From Pseudanabaena sp. BC1403 (GTDB taxonomy: Bacteria > Cyanobacteriota > Cyanobacteriia > Pseudanabaenales > Pseudanabaenaceae): 53,685 nucleotides of DNA. The translations under genes and the position numbers were made by a program. Where the stretch lies: the NCBI RefSeq assembly GCF_002914585.1, contig NZ_PDDM01000032.1, forward strand, positions 1-53,685. Reading direction: 5' to 3'. This document shows positions 8,359 through 16,154 of the stretch, piece by piece; within the stretch, counting starts at the first letter, position 1; each line of letters starts with the position of its first letter. The notes beneath the pieces are model-generated. The model did no database searches. It was not told where the DNA came from and saw only the letters and a list, made by a program, of their open reading frames with translations.

Positions 8359-9741
8359 TTATTTCCAGATATTTTCCCAGAATGGGACATCCATAGGATC
8401 AGGTAGACTAGAGATGTTCATTTTACGGCGAATATCAGCGATATTCCAACCTGTTAACTTAGATAGATTTTGAGCTTCTTGCTCAAATCGTGGACGTAGC
8501 GATCGCTGATATTCTTTACCTGCGTCACAGTTGGTTTCGCCTTTAAACGCATGTCTTAGAACATAGCGCCCTTGGAAAGATTCTTGATTTGAGGTTTCCT
8601 TAAATGTTAAGTCTTCGGGGAATTTATCGCGGTTGTAACGAATATGTAAGCGTGTAATAAATACTCGACCATCATTAGTAATGACAGGAGGAAAACGGCG
8701 GCTTGATGGTTGAACAGAATCTGAAGAGTCTTGCCAAAAGACACCTGCTTTACGAAGTTCCTCTTGCGAGAGCGGCTCGGCAGAACAAGGATCGCAGCTT
8801 GACATATCCCATGCGTATTCTAAGAAAGCAACTTTGCGCCCTTCTTTATTATAAGAAGTCTTGAACATAGACTTATAGAAGTCACCAAATTCACTCTTCA
8901 CATAGACAGGAATATCATCACCCGATGGCACTTTGATCGTGCGATAGTTGGCTACTTCAGCTTGCCCCTTGGGTGAAAGAATATAGACTAGCAAGTCTTG
9001 ATCGCCGTTAGCATTTAGCATTCCTAAACGGATTGGCAGCATGAACTTTGGTGATTCATATGCCATCATTAGAGGTCTTAGTGATTGTGATCCTGTTTTA
9101 TTTAGTTCCGCAATATTCACCTTTGCCACAAAGAACTTCATGTTTTGGCGAATATATGGCTGAAGTATTTCTTTTGCTCCTTGGGGGATTTTGTAATCAT
9201 TGTCTATTAGCCAAGATTCCAAACCATCAGAGTCTTTGGCACTGAGAATTAGAATGTCATATTCTCCAACTGCAAACTTAGCTTCGATGGTGACTTGATA
9301 ATTATCACGACGCGCTCTAGATTTGCTTGTAGGAGCAACAGTAGAAGGTAGTGGCACAGGACTTAATAATCCATCGTCCTCATACCTTGCACAGGGATCG
9401 GAGTCAAAGTATTCGACTAATCGAGGAGCGCTAAAGGAATCAAGACGATCGATGATTTTCTGTTCGCCGATGCGAACTTGTTCTTTTTTTAACAATACTG
9501 GCACTGGCACAACCAGAGCGAAGTCTTTGACATCTCCTTGATAGTCATTTGCCATTGTTAAAACTGTGCGCTTGCCATCACGGGCTATCACAACTTGCGA
9601 AGCTTTGTTAAAGAGACTAGCATCGGCTTGTGATACATAAAAGCCACAGAAGGCAAAGACTGCTGGGGAATAGGCAAAGACAACTAAGCAAGAAATGGCA
9701 GTACTCAATAGTACGCGCATCCAAACAAGAAATTTTTTCAT
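8359..9741 (-). CDS. DUF2330 secreted protein, copy 1
   Basis: A 460-aa protein with a signal peptide (basic MKKFLVWMR, hydrophobic stretch to about residue 30, cleavage near VFA-FCGF). The mature part starts with the DUF2330 signature FCGFYVSQADASLFNKASQ and DYQGDVKDFALVVPVPV. Paired cysteines (DPCARYE, SSCDPCSAEP, TNCDAGKEY) suggest disulfides outside the cytoplasm. It is nearly identical to the next gene upstream; differences cluster in a Ser/Pro linker near residues 120-145 and in the segment before residue 355. The family function is unknown. It is last in the minus-strand run Coq4-like, RnfD-like, DUF2330, DUF2330. Confidence 0.85.
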   Translation of the reverse strand: MKKFLVWMRVLLSTAISCLVVFAYSPAVFAFCGFYVSQADASLFNKASQVVIARDGKRTVLTMANDYQGDVKDFALVVPVPVLLKKEQVRIGEQKIIDRLDSFSAPRLVEYFDSDPCARYEDDGLLSPVPLPSTVAPTSKSRARRDNYQVTIEAKFAVGEYDILILSAKDSDGLESWLIDNDYKIPQGAKEILQPYIRQNMKFFVAKVNIAELNKTGSQSLRPLMMAYESPKFMLPIRLGMLNANGDQDLLVYILSPKGQAEVANYRTIKVPSGDDIPVYVKSEFGDFYKSMFKTSYNKEGRKVAFLEYAWDMSSCDPCSAEPLSQEELRKAGVFWQDSSDSVQPSSRRFPPVITNDGRVFITRLHIRYNRDKFPEDLTFKETSNQESFQGRYVLRHAFKGETNCDAGKEYQRSLRPRFEQEAQNLSKLTGWNIADIRRKMNISSLPDPMDVPFWENIWK

Positions 9742-9767
9742 AATCTAGCCTTGAGAATTAAATATAG

Positions 9768-9802
9768 GGGTTTTCATTTTGCCTACGGCAAAATGAAAAC
9801 CC
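9768..9802. terminator. Hairpin between the two DUF2330 genes
   Basis: Perfect 16-bp arms GGGTTTTCATTTTGCC / GGCAAAATGAAAACCC around a TAC loop. It lies between the stop of copy 2 and the start of copy 1 on the minus strand, so it could attenuate or protect transcripts and let the two copies be expressed differently. A decayed relative of the core is seen near 50781-50805. Confidence 0.75.
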
Positions 9803-9847
9803 TAAACCCTTACTGTGACTGTTTTTTGCTTTGCAAAATAGCCGTGA

Positions 9848-11323
9848 CTATTTCCAAATGTTTTCCCAGAAGGGAACTTGGACAGGATCAGGTAGACTAG
9901 AGATGTTCATTTTACGGCGAATATCAGCGATATTCCAACCTGTTAACTTAGATAGATTTTGAGCTTCTTGCTCAAATCGTGGACGTAGCGATCGCTGATA
10001 TTCTTTACCTGCGTCACAGTTGGTTTCGCCTTTAAACGCATGTCTTAGAACATAGCGCCCTTGGAAAGATTCTTGATTTGAGGTTTCCTTAAATGTTAAG
10101 TCTTCGGGGAATTTATCGCGGTTGTAACGAATATGTAAGCCCCGGCCTTGGAAAGATTCTTGATTTGAGGTTTCCTTAAATGTTAAGTCTTCGGGGAATT
10201 TATCGCGGTTGTAACGAATATGTAAGCGTGTGATAAATACTCGACCATTATTGCTTGGGAACGGCATAGGGCGACGAATACGCCCACCTGAAGAAGTGTT
10301 TATATTTGAATCCAGCCAAAAGACACCTGCTTTGCGAAGTTCCTCTTGCGAGAGCGGCTCGGCAGAACAAGGATCGCAGCTTGACATATCCCATGCGTAT
10401 TCTAAGAAAGCAACTTTGCGACCTTCTTTTTCATAGGAAGTCTTGAACATGGACTTATAGAAGTCACCAAATTCACTCTTCACATAGACAGGAATATCAT
10501 CACCCGATGGCACTTTGATCGTGCGATAGTTGGCTACTTCAGCTTGCCCCTTGGGTGAAAGAATATAGACTAGTAAATCTTGATCGCCGTTAGCATTTAG
10601 CATTCCTAAGCGAATAGGCAGCATGAACTTTGGTGATTCATATGCCATCATCAGAGGTCTTAGTGATTGCGATCCTGTTTTATTTAGTTCCGCAATATTT
10701 ACCTTTGCCACAAAGAACTTCATGTTCTGGCGAATATAGGGTTGAAGTAGTTCTTTTGCTCCTTGGGGAATTTTGTAATCATTGTCTATTAGCCAAGATT
10801 CTAAACCATCAGAGTCTTTGGCACTAAGAATCAGAATGTCGTATTCTCCAACTGCAAACTTAGCCTCGATGGTGACTTGATAATTACCACCACGGGTTTT
10901 TGCTTCCGTTGCAGGAGCAGCAGATCTTGTTGCGCCCGCAAGGGTTACTCTGTCATAGGCTTCATATCTTGCGCAAGGGTCGGAATCAAAGTATTCGACT
11001 AAGCGAGGGGCGCTAAAGGAATCAAGGCGATCAATAATTTTCTGTTCACCGATGCGAACTTGCTTTTCTTTCAGTAATACTGGCACTGGCACAACCAGAG
11101 CAAAGTCTTTGACATCTCCTTGATAGTCATTTGCCATCGTTAAAACTGTCCGCTTGCCATCACGAGCTATCACAACTTGCGAAGCTTTATTAAAGAGACT
11201 GGCATCGGCTTGTGATACATAAAATCCGCAGAAGGCAAAGACTGCGGGTGAGTAGGCAAAAACGACTAAACAAGCAAGGGCGGTGCTTAAAAGTACACGC
11301 ATCCAAATCAGAAATTTTTTCAT
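9848..11323 (-). CDS. DUF2330 secreted protein, copy 2, with internal tandem duplication
   Basis: A 491-aa paralogue of the downstream gene with the same signal peptide (MKKFLIWMRV... VFA-FCGF) and mature DUF2330 core. It is longer because a 29-residue segment (LHIRYNRDKFPEDLTF through NQESFQGR) occurs twice in tandem near residues 370-430. The duplication is in frame (87 bp), so the protein is still complete. The linker near residue 125 differs from copy 1. The function is unknown; an exported or periplasmic role is inferred from the signal peptide and cysteines. It follows the RnfD-like gene with a hairpin between. Confidence 0.85.
   Translation of the reverse strand: MKKFLIWMRVLLSTALACLVVFAYSPAVFAFCGFYVSQADASLFNKASQVVIARDGKRTVLTMANDYQGDVKDFALVVPVPVLLKEKQVRIGEQKIIDRLDSFSAPRLVEYFDSDPCARYEAYDRVTLAGATRSAAPATEAKTRGGNYQVTIEAKFAVGEYDILILSAKDSDGLESWLIDNDYKIPQGAKELLQPYIRQNMKFFVAKVNIAELNKTGSQSLRPLMMAYESPKFMLPIRLGMLNANGDQDLLVYILSPKGQAEVANYRTIKVPSGDDIPVYVKSEFGDFYKSMFKTSYEKEGRKVAFLEYAWDMSSCDPCSAEPLSQEELRKAGVFWLDSNINTSSGGRIRRPMPFPSNNGRVFITRLHIRYNRDKFPEDLTFKETSNQESFQGRGLHIRYNRDKFPEDLTFKETSNQESFQGRYVLRHAFKGETNCDAGKEYQRSLRPRFEQEAQNLSKLTGWNIADIRRKMNISSLPDPVQVPFWENIWK
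10059..10227. repeat. 87-bp in-frame tandem duplication inside DUF2330 copy 2
   Basis: Two direct copies of 82 bp (10059-10140 and 10146-10227) appear identical and are separated by the 5 bases CCCGG. The offset is exactly 87 bp, so the reading frame is kept. The neighbouring paralogue has a single copy. Identity of the copies points to a recent event, or to an assembly artefact. Confidence 0.9.
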
Positions 11324-11345
11324 ATATCTATCCTTGAAAATCAGT

Positions 11346-11382
11346 AATATGAGTGAGAGCCCGAAGCGCTCTCACTCATATT
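11346..11382. terminator. Hairpin after the RnfD-like gene
   Basis: Perfect 15-bp arms AATATGAGTGAGAGC / GCTCTCACTCATATT with a 7-base loop CCGAAGC, starting 5 bases past the stop of the RnfD-like gene on the minus strand. The likely role is intrinsic termination or an intercistronic stabiliser. Confidence 0.75.
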
Positions 11383-11386
11383 GGTT

Positions 11387-12298
11387 TTAGTTGGAAGGTA
11401 AAGCGCTATAGCGTTTGGGTAACCATTGGAATCGTGGTGCATTCCAGATACGATCGCATAAAACTGTGAACGGTGAGATCAGAAATAATGCATAAAACAT
11501 CGCATCAGCATTGAAAAACACATTGCGGAAAATGAATGCTAAAACTGCGATCGCAAAAGCCCAAATTAACCGCGCCACTTTAGCATTAGGAATGGAACGC
11601 GGATCGGTGATCATAAATAAAGCAAATAGCAACAGAGAACCACTAGTTAAGCGATGGGCAAGGACATCCCAAGTCCAACCCAACCATAGATTTCGCAAGC
11701 CTTCTAAAATCGCATAGGAAGCTAAAAACATAAAGCTCGTATCCCAACGCCCCACTTTTTTGAGAACGATGCCACCTAAGCCCAGAAAGACTAGCGCATA
11801 TAGACTATCTTCACCCCATTGTCCGTTAGAAACCCATGCGTGGCTGTTCCCAACAAAACTGTCTAGCAACAAAACTACAACAATCCCAAAGTTGGCGGGA
11901 TTGAACCAATGTTTGCTATTGGTGCGGAAGATAAATTTGCTTGCGATCGCTAAAAATGAAGCGACTGCGATCGCGCCATAGCTATCGGAGCGCAATAGCA
12001 AACTTAATCCCAAGGCGGTAATTGTAGCGCTTTTGAGTGAGAGCCAACGCTCATGCTTTTGTGGTGTTGCTGGCGGAAATATGCTGACCATACATATTTG
12101 CGTTAGCCAACAAGTCGCAAAGGTAATTGCGATCGCGATCGGTTTCAGTGACCAATCGCGGGTACATACACCGAGTAGGAAAAAGACCGATAAAAATATA
12201 ATCTGATAATCGCGAGCATCTTTGAAGAGTGAGGTGCTAAAAGCGAAAAATCTGGAAAGCGATCGCGGCATCGCCAAAGGAAACTTCAATGACTGCAT
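11387..12298 (-). CDS. RnfD/NqrB-like integral membrane protein
   Basis: A 303-aa protein with about eight or nine hydrophobic segments. The resemblance to RnfD/NqrB (membrane subunits of ion-translocating ferredoxin:NAD or quinone oxidoreductases) rests on HWFNPANFGIVVVLLLDS and RLTSGSLLLFALFMITDPRS. In true RnfD/NqrB an FMN is bound covalently to a Thr in an SGAT-like motif; here the site reads TSGSLL, so covalent flavin may be lost or carried by Ser. No other rnf or nqr subunit is present, so it probably works outside a classic Rnf complex. It lies just upstream of two secreted DUF2330 genes on the same strand. Confidence 0.7.
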   Translation of the reverse strand: MQSLKFPLAMPRSLSRFFAFSTSLFKDARDYQIIFLSVFFLLGVCTRDWSLKPIAIAITFATCWLTQICMVSIFPPATPQKHERWLSLKSATITALGLSLLLRSDSYGAIAVASFLAIASKFIFRTNSKHWFNPANFGIVVVLLLDSFVGNSHAWVSNGQWGEDSLYALVFLGLGGIVLKKVGRWDTSFMFLASYAILEGLRNLWLGWTWDVLAHRLTSGSLLLFALFMITDPRSIPNAKVARLIWAFAIAVLAFIFRNVFFNADAMFYALFLISPFTVLCDRIWNAPRFQWLPKRYSALPSN

Positions 12299-12394
12299 AG
12301 CTTTCTGACCAACAATAAAGTTTGCATCAGTATAAGCTCATAGATTTTAGAAATATAGTCTGTTGCATTTTTTGTAACGATCACTCTAAACCCA

Positions 12395-12435
12395 GCAACA
12401 TAGAAAGGAGTGCTTTGCGCTCCTTTCTATGTTGC
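12395..12435. terminator. Terminator hairpin of the Coq4-like gene
   Basis: Perfect 16-bp arms GCAACATAGAAAGGAG / CTCCTTTCTATGTTGC with a 9-base loop TGCTTTGCG, 8 bases past the stop of the Coq4-like gene on the minus strand. Confidence 0.8.
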
Positions 12436-12442
12436 GCTTACC

Positions 12443-13114
12443 CTATGGCATATATTCTTTGGTTGGTTCTATACCTAATTCTTGCCGCCACTCTATCAAT
12501 GCTCTCTCCCAATTTTCTTCCCATTTCTTTGCAAAAAAAGGTTTAGCTTTTGCTCCTAGTCGATAACCGATCGCAATTTGCTCCAACAATTTATCCAATT
12601 GTTCTGGATGTTTGAATAATGTGCTGAGTAATCCACCAGCAATTAGCACTGCTGACATCGTGCGGTGGGTTTGGGCTAGCTCAAAAGCCTTCAGTCCCAA
12701 TTCTCCAAATACATCTGTACTAAATCCCGCCACAATGTGCCAAATGTCATGGGTTTGACGCATCCGCAAGAGAAAATAGCTGACATCATCTTCGACTTTA
12801 ACACGCCGATAGAAGTTAGGGTCAAAACCAGAATCTTTGATATAAGTAGCATAGGTATATCCGAGGGAATCTGGAGATAGTTGCAGCAATGCCTCAAGAT
12901 TAACCGATGGAGCCAAGTAACGCTCTTGAAAGAGTGCCGCCACTTCGGGTTTCGATTTGACATATTCAACGGCTAATTCTGTAGCTTTAGTGTGCCGCAG
13001 CCCGTCTTCTACATCATAAACAGATTCAGTTTGGGTGGGATCTCTCAATAAAGTTACAACTCCTTTTAGAGTTGAGAGAAAGTCAAGGTTTTGCCGCAAA
13101 TTTGCTAGTGTCAT
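12443..13114 (-). CDS. Coq4 family protein
   Basis: A 223-aa protein of the Coq4 family. It has the zinc motif HDIWHIVAGFSTDVFGE (HDxxH-x11-E) near residues 120-136 and the expected flanking helices (LGLKAFELAQTH). In eukaryotes Coq4 is needed for ubiquinone synthesis. Cyanobacteria make plastoquinone and not ubiquinone, so a quinone or carotenoid-related role is plausible but unproven. The start overlaps no intact gene; just upstream lies a protein-kinase remnant. A hairpin follows the stop. Confidence 0.85.
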   Translation of the reverse strand: MTLANLRQNLDFLSTLKGVVTLLRDPTQTESVYDVEDGLRHTKATELAVEYVKSKPEVAALFQERYLAPSVNLEALLQLSPDSLGYTYATYIKDSGFDPNFYRRVKVEDDVSYFLLRMRQTHDIWHIVAGFSTDVFGELGLKAFELAQTHRTMSAVLIAGGLLSTLFKHPEQLDKLLEQIAIGYRLGAKAKPFFAKKWEENWERALIEWRQELGIEPTKEYMP

Positions 13115-13132
13115 AATTTTTTAAGGTAGCAA

Positions 13133-13300
13133 TTACTTGATTGTACAAAATGACTTCGATGGTTGTAGTTCCGCGATCGCTAAAAATGTCTGCCCCATAC
13201 CACCTCGCCCCAATAGCTTGACCAAACGATAGCGATTGTCCAGTATCAACTTTGTATCGCAGGTTTGGCAAACTTCTATCCGATAAATTTTAATCAGTGA
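13133..13300 (-). pseudogene. Remnant of a cyanobacterial Ser/Thr protein kinase N-terminus
   Basis: The minus-strand frame ending in a TAA at 13133-13135 reads CQTCDTKLILDNRYRLVKLL followed by GRGGMGQTFLAI. This is a C-x2-C element, then DNRYR, then the Gly-rich ATP loop (GxGGMGxTF), exactly the start of 4-Cys-type cyanobacterial kinases. The frame stops at FCTIK, at the position of the catalytic lysine, with the rest of the kinase gone. There is no ATG in frame upstream. A different frame over this stretch also gives a short ORF into the Coq4 gene; I consider that one spurious. Confidence 0.7.
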
Positions 13301-13335
13301 GTCAATTAAATCTTGGGAGTTTTTTACATCTCCGA

Positions 13336-14460
13336 TTAGGTGCTTGTATCTATCGTTAACCTTGGTAAAGTAATACAGATAACTGTTTGATGCCTAACTA
13401 TATTCTCAACAATCTCACTAGAACTTTTAATAGAAAATCCCCCTCCATGTATTTCCACAATGCGTTTGGCAATGATCAAGCCCAGTCCATTACCTTGCTG
13501 TTCGTAATGCTTGCGCTCAAACTGCATATATGCACCGACATTAGTTATTTGTTCATCGGTCATCCCTCGTCCTTGATCAATAATATGTAGTGTGAAAAGT
13601 TTTTCATTGACTCTACTAATTAATCGCACAGGAGTACCAGATTCGGAAAACTTAAAGGCATTCTCGACGATCTCTTCGACTAATTTAGTTAAATATTTGG
13701 ATGACATCCTAATGATCGCATCTTCTAAATCTAGTTCCAAATCTTTCTTTCTCTTTGCTTTTTCAGCAAAATTATGAGCAGAATAGCAAATTATATCTTT
13801 GACATCAGTAAATTCGGGATTATCTTGCCAAACATTAGGACTTGTAGCGATCGCCTCAAGCTCAGAAAAAAATATAAAATTTTTCGCTAATCTATGCAAA
13901 CGCAGACCACAATCATAAATAGTCTGAATTGAATCAATTGTTTCTCTAGGTTCCATCGATTCATAATAATTTAATAGGAGGTCTGACATCCCTAAAATGC
14001 CATGTAGTGGAGTTAGTAATTCATGAGGTAAACAATGAGCAATGTTTAACCTAAAGTTATCTAATTTTGCTGCATTTTCTTGCTTAATTACTTCCTGCTT
14101 CTCAATTCGAGTAGAAATTGCTTTCAGTAATTCTTGAGACGTAAATGGTTTTGTTAAATAATCATCTGCCCCAAGCTCCATTCCTTCCCGCATATGAGTT
14201 CGAGAGTTTTTTGCCGTCAAGAAAATGAAAGGAATATTCGCAGTTAGGGGATTTTGACGTAATATTTTCAAAACATCAAATCCATCTAGTTCTGGCATCA
14301 TAACATCGCACAAGATCAAGTCTGGATGCTCTTCTTCTGCCATTTGCAACCCTCCAATCCCATTTTGTGCAGTAATCGCATGGAAATTTTTTAAGGATAG
14401 AACCTCTTCGACATCCTCTAAAACTTGTTGATTATCTTCAATAATTAAAATTCGTTTCAT
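13336..14460 (-). CDS. Response regulator-histidine kinase hybrid (REC-HisKA-HATPase)
   Basis: A 374-aa cytoplasmic protein from ATG 14460 (MKRILIIEDN); a TTG start 15 bases earlier is less likely. An N-terminal receiver covers residues 3-120 with phosphoacceptor D52 (LILCDVMMP) and K104 (YLTKPF). A HisKA follows with H146 (LPHELLTPLHG) and a HATPase_c with IVENAFKFSESG and GNGLGLIIAKRIVEIHGG. A receiver in front of a kinase lets another kinase control it. It is the last of three signalling genes on this strand; the upstream neighbour is a second REC-kinase 52 bases away. The HisKA arginine is Leu (HELLTPL), a small change from HELRTPL. Confidence 0.93.
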   Translation of the reverse strand: MKRILIIEDNQQVLEDVEEVLSLKNFHAITAQNGIGGLQMAEEEHPDLILCDVMMPELDGFDVLKILRQNPLTANIPFIFLTAKNSRTHMREGMELGADDYLTKPFTSQELLKAISTRIEKQEVIKQENAAKLDNFRLNIAHCLPHELLTPLHGILGMSDLLLNYYESMEPRETIDSIQTIYDCGLRLHRLAKNFIFFSELEAIATSPNVWQDNPEFTDVKDIICYSAHNFAEKAKRKKDLELDLEDAIIRMSSKYLTKLVEEIVENAFKFSESGTPVRLISRVNEKLFTLHIIDQGRGMTDEQITNVGAYMQFERKHYEQQGNGLGLIIAKRIVEIHGGGFSIKSSSEIVENIVRHQTVICITLPRLTIDTST

Positions 14461-14512
14461 GACAACTTGTTCCAATAGCTATATATAATAATTTAGAGGA
14501 TAGGATGAGCTA

Positions 14513-16027
14513 TTAACTGATTGGCAAAGTAACTTTAAAAACAGTCCCTTGATTGACTTCGCTCTCAACTGCGATTTCACCACCATGCGCATCAATGGCA
14601 TATTTAACTATTGCTAATCCCAGTCCTGTGCCTGTGATATTTCTGACATTAGCCGCACGATGGCATAGATTAAATATAAAAGGCAAATCTGCTTTAGGGA
14701 TACCAATACCTTGATCTTGCACCCAAAATGTGACTCTGCCTTTCTCATAGATCAGTCTAAATTGAATATTGACACTATTCTGGGAATACTTAACCGCATT
14801 GGACAGAAGATTTGAGAGAATGTAACGAACTAAATCATGGTCTACATATGTTGGTTCAAGATCGCCATGACAGGAAAAATTAATTACTATTGATTCATTC
14901 TGTCTATTAGCAGGAAGGAGTTTGATCTCTTCCACTATCTCCAAGCAAAGTTTCTCTAGATTTATCAAGGTCGGATTGAAATTAGATAATCCTAGAGCAA
15001 ATATACCAAGAGTTAGCATATTCTCAATCAAACTATTCATCTGAATGACTGAATTTTTAATCCGCTTTAAACGACCCACCCTCTTGTCATTTGGGTAGTT
15101 AGGTTCCTCCAACAAATCGGTGGAGAGCAAAATATTGGTGAGAAATGTTCGCATTTCATGGGATGCCATAGCAATAAATCGTGATTTGAGATTGTTAAGT
15201 TCTTTCTCATTATTTAGCTCTCGATTGATTTTGCTTTTTTCTACCTCTAAGGATTCTGCTTTACGTCGATCGCTATTATCCCAAAGCACCAAAACTGTCC
15301 CTTCGATTAACTCTGATAATTTGCGAATAGGCGACGCACTATCACCTACAGGTTTCTTGATGCCATAGCGATCAATGAGTGCAGTATAGTCATTTAGGTA
15401 AGCTACTTGTCCAGTTTGCAAAACTTGGGAAACAGGATTCACAACTTCGTCGCCGTTATTTTCATCAATTAGCTGTACAACTTCAGTAACATCTTTTCCT
15501 AACGCCTCTGATTGAGTCCATCCTGTTAAACTTTCGGCGGCAGGATTCATGTAAGTAACTGCGGCAACACGATCCGTGGCAATGACGGCATCACTCGTTG
15601 ATTTCAAGATCGTAGAGAGAAAATCCTCGCGCTCAGCAAGTTGTCTTTCCATCTGACATTTGTACAGCGCCGTTTCGATAACAACACGTAAATCTTGCTC
15701 ATTGAATGGCTTCACCAAATAGCCAAATGGCTCGGAGTTTTTTGCGCGTTCCAAAGTTGCATCATCAGTATGAGCCGTAATATAAACTACTGGAGTTTGA
15801 AATTCTTGGCGCATGATCGTCGCGATCGCAATCCCATCTTGCTCTGATCCTCTTAAAACGATATCCATTAACACTAAGTCGGGGATGTTTTCAGAAACAC
15901 TAGCGATCGCATCTTCAGAAGAAGTAACTGTATCTGTAACAACATATCCCAACAACGTTAGTTCTTCTGAAATAACTCTGGCAGTAATCACCTCATCTTC
16001 AACGACTAAAATTTTGGTTGCCGACAT
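14513..16027 (-). CDS. Response regulator-PAS-histidine kinase hybrid
   Basis: A 504-aa soluble protein. A receiver covers residues 1-125 with D55 (LVLMDIVLRG) and KPF. A PAS domain follows at about 135-255 (STSDAVIATDRVAAVTYMNPAAESLTG), then a short coiled linker and HisKA with MASHEMRTFLTNILLSTDLL. The HATPase has SNLLSNAVKYS and GTGLGLAIVKYAIDAHGG. The HisKA box reads HEMRTFLTN, with Phe where Pro is usual, so kinase/phosphatase balance may be altered. It is flanked by the ethylene-receptor-like kinase upstream and a REC-kinase downstream on the same strand, and may receive phosphate from the former (inference). Confidence 0.93.
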   Translation of the reverse strand: MSATKILVVEDEVITARVISEELTLLGYVVTDTVTSSEDAIASVSENIPDLVLMDIVLRGSEQDGIAIATIMRQEFQTPVVYITAHTDDATLERAKNSEPFGYLVKPFNEQDLRVVIETALYKCQMERQLAEREDFLSTILKSTSDAVIATDRVAAVTYMNPAAESLTGWTQSEALGKDVTEVVQLIDENNGDEVVNPVSQVLQTGQVAYLNDYTALIDRYGIKKPVGDSASPIRKLSELIEGTVLVLWDNSDRRKAESLEVEKSKINRELNNEKELNNLKSRFIAMASHEMRTFLTNILLSTDLLEEPNYPNDKRVGRLKRIKNSVIQMNSLIENMLTLGIFALGLSNFNPTLINLEKLCLEIVEEIKLLPANRQNESIVINFSCHGDLEPTYVDHDLVRYILSNLLSNAVKYSQNSVNIQFRLIYEKGRVTFWVQDQGIGIPKADLPFIFNLCHRAANVRNITGTGLGLAIVKYAIDAHGGEIAVESEVNQGTVFKVTLPIS

Positions 16028-16098
16028 TGCTATGTTTCCCTCGATATTTTTCTTTGAGAAACCATTTAAGAATTATTTTCTGCGGTCAACAGATCTAA

Positions 16099-16135
16099 GA
16101 TATCCCCCTTAAAAAGGGGGATTAAGAGGGATATC
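16099..16135. repeat. Short inverted repeat GATATCCCCCTT...AAGAGGGATATC
   Basis: Arms GATATCCC and GGGATATC enclose C-run and G-run blocks (CCCCCTTAAAAAGGGGG). It sits between the two kinase genes on the minus strand. It resembles half of the composite repeat at 5483-5568, so both are likely members of one dispersed family, possibly acting as a terminator. Confidence 0.65.
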
Positions 16136-16154
16136 GTCAATTTTTAAATGATTT

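Noticed and set aside
11387-12298. Calling the RnfD-like gene part of an Rnf complex
   Set aside because: No rnfA, B, C, E or G neighbour exists in the window, and the flavin-attachment motif is altered.
13083-13271. 62-aa minus-strand ORF overlapping the start of the Coq4-like gene
   Set aside because: It is a wrong frame across the kinase remnant; the alternative frame gives a clear Gly-loop (GRGGMGQTF), while this frame gives no recognisable protein.
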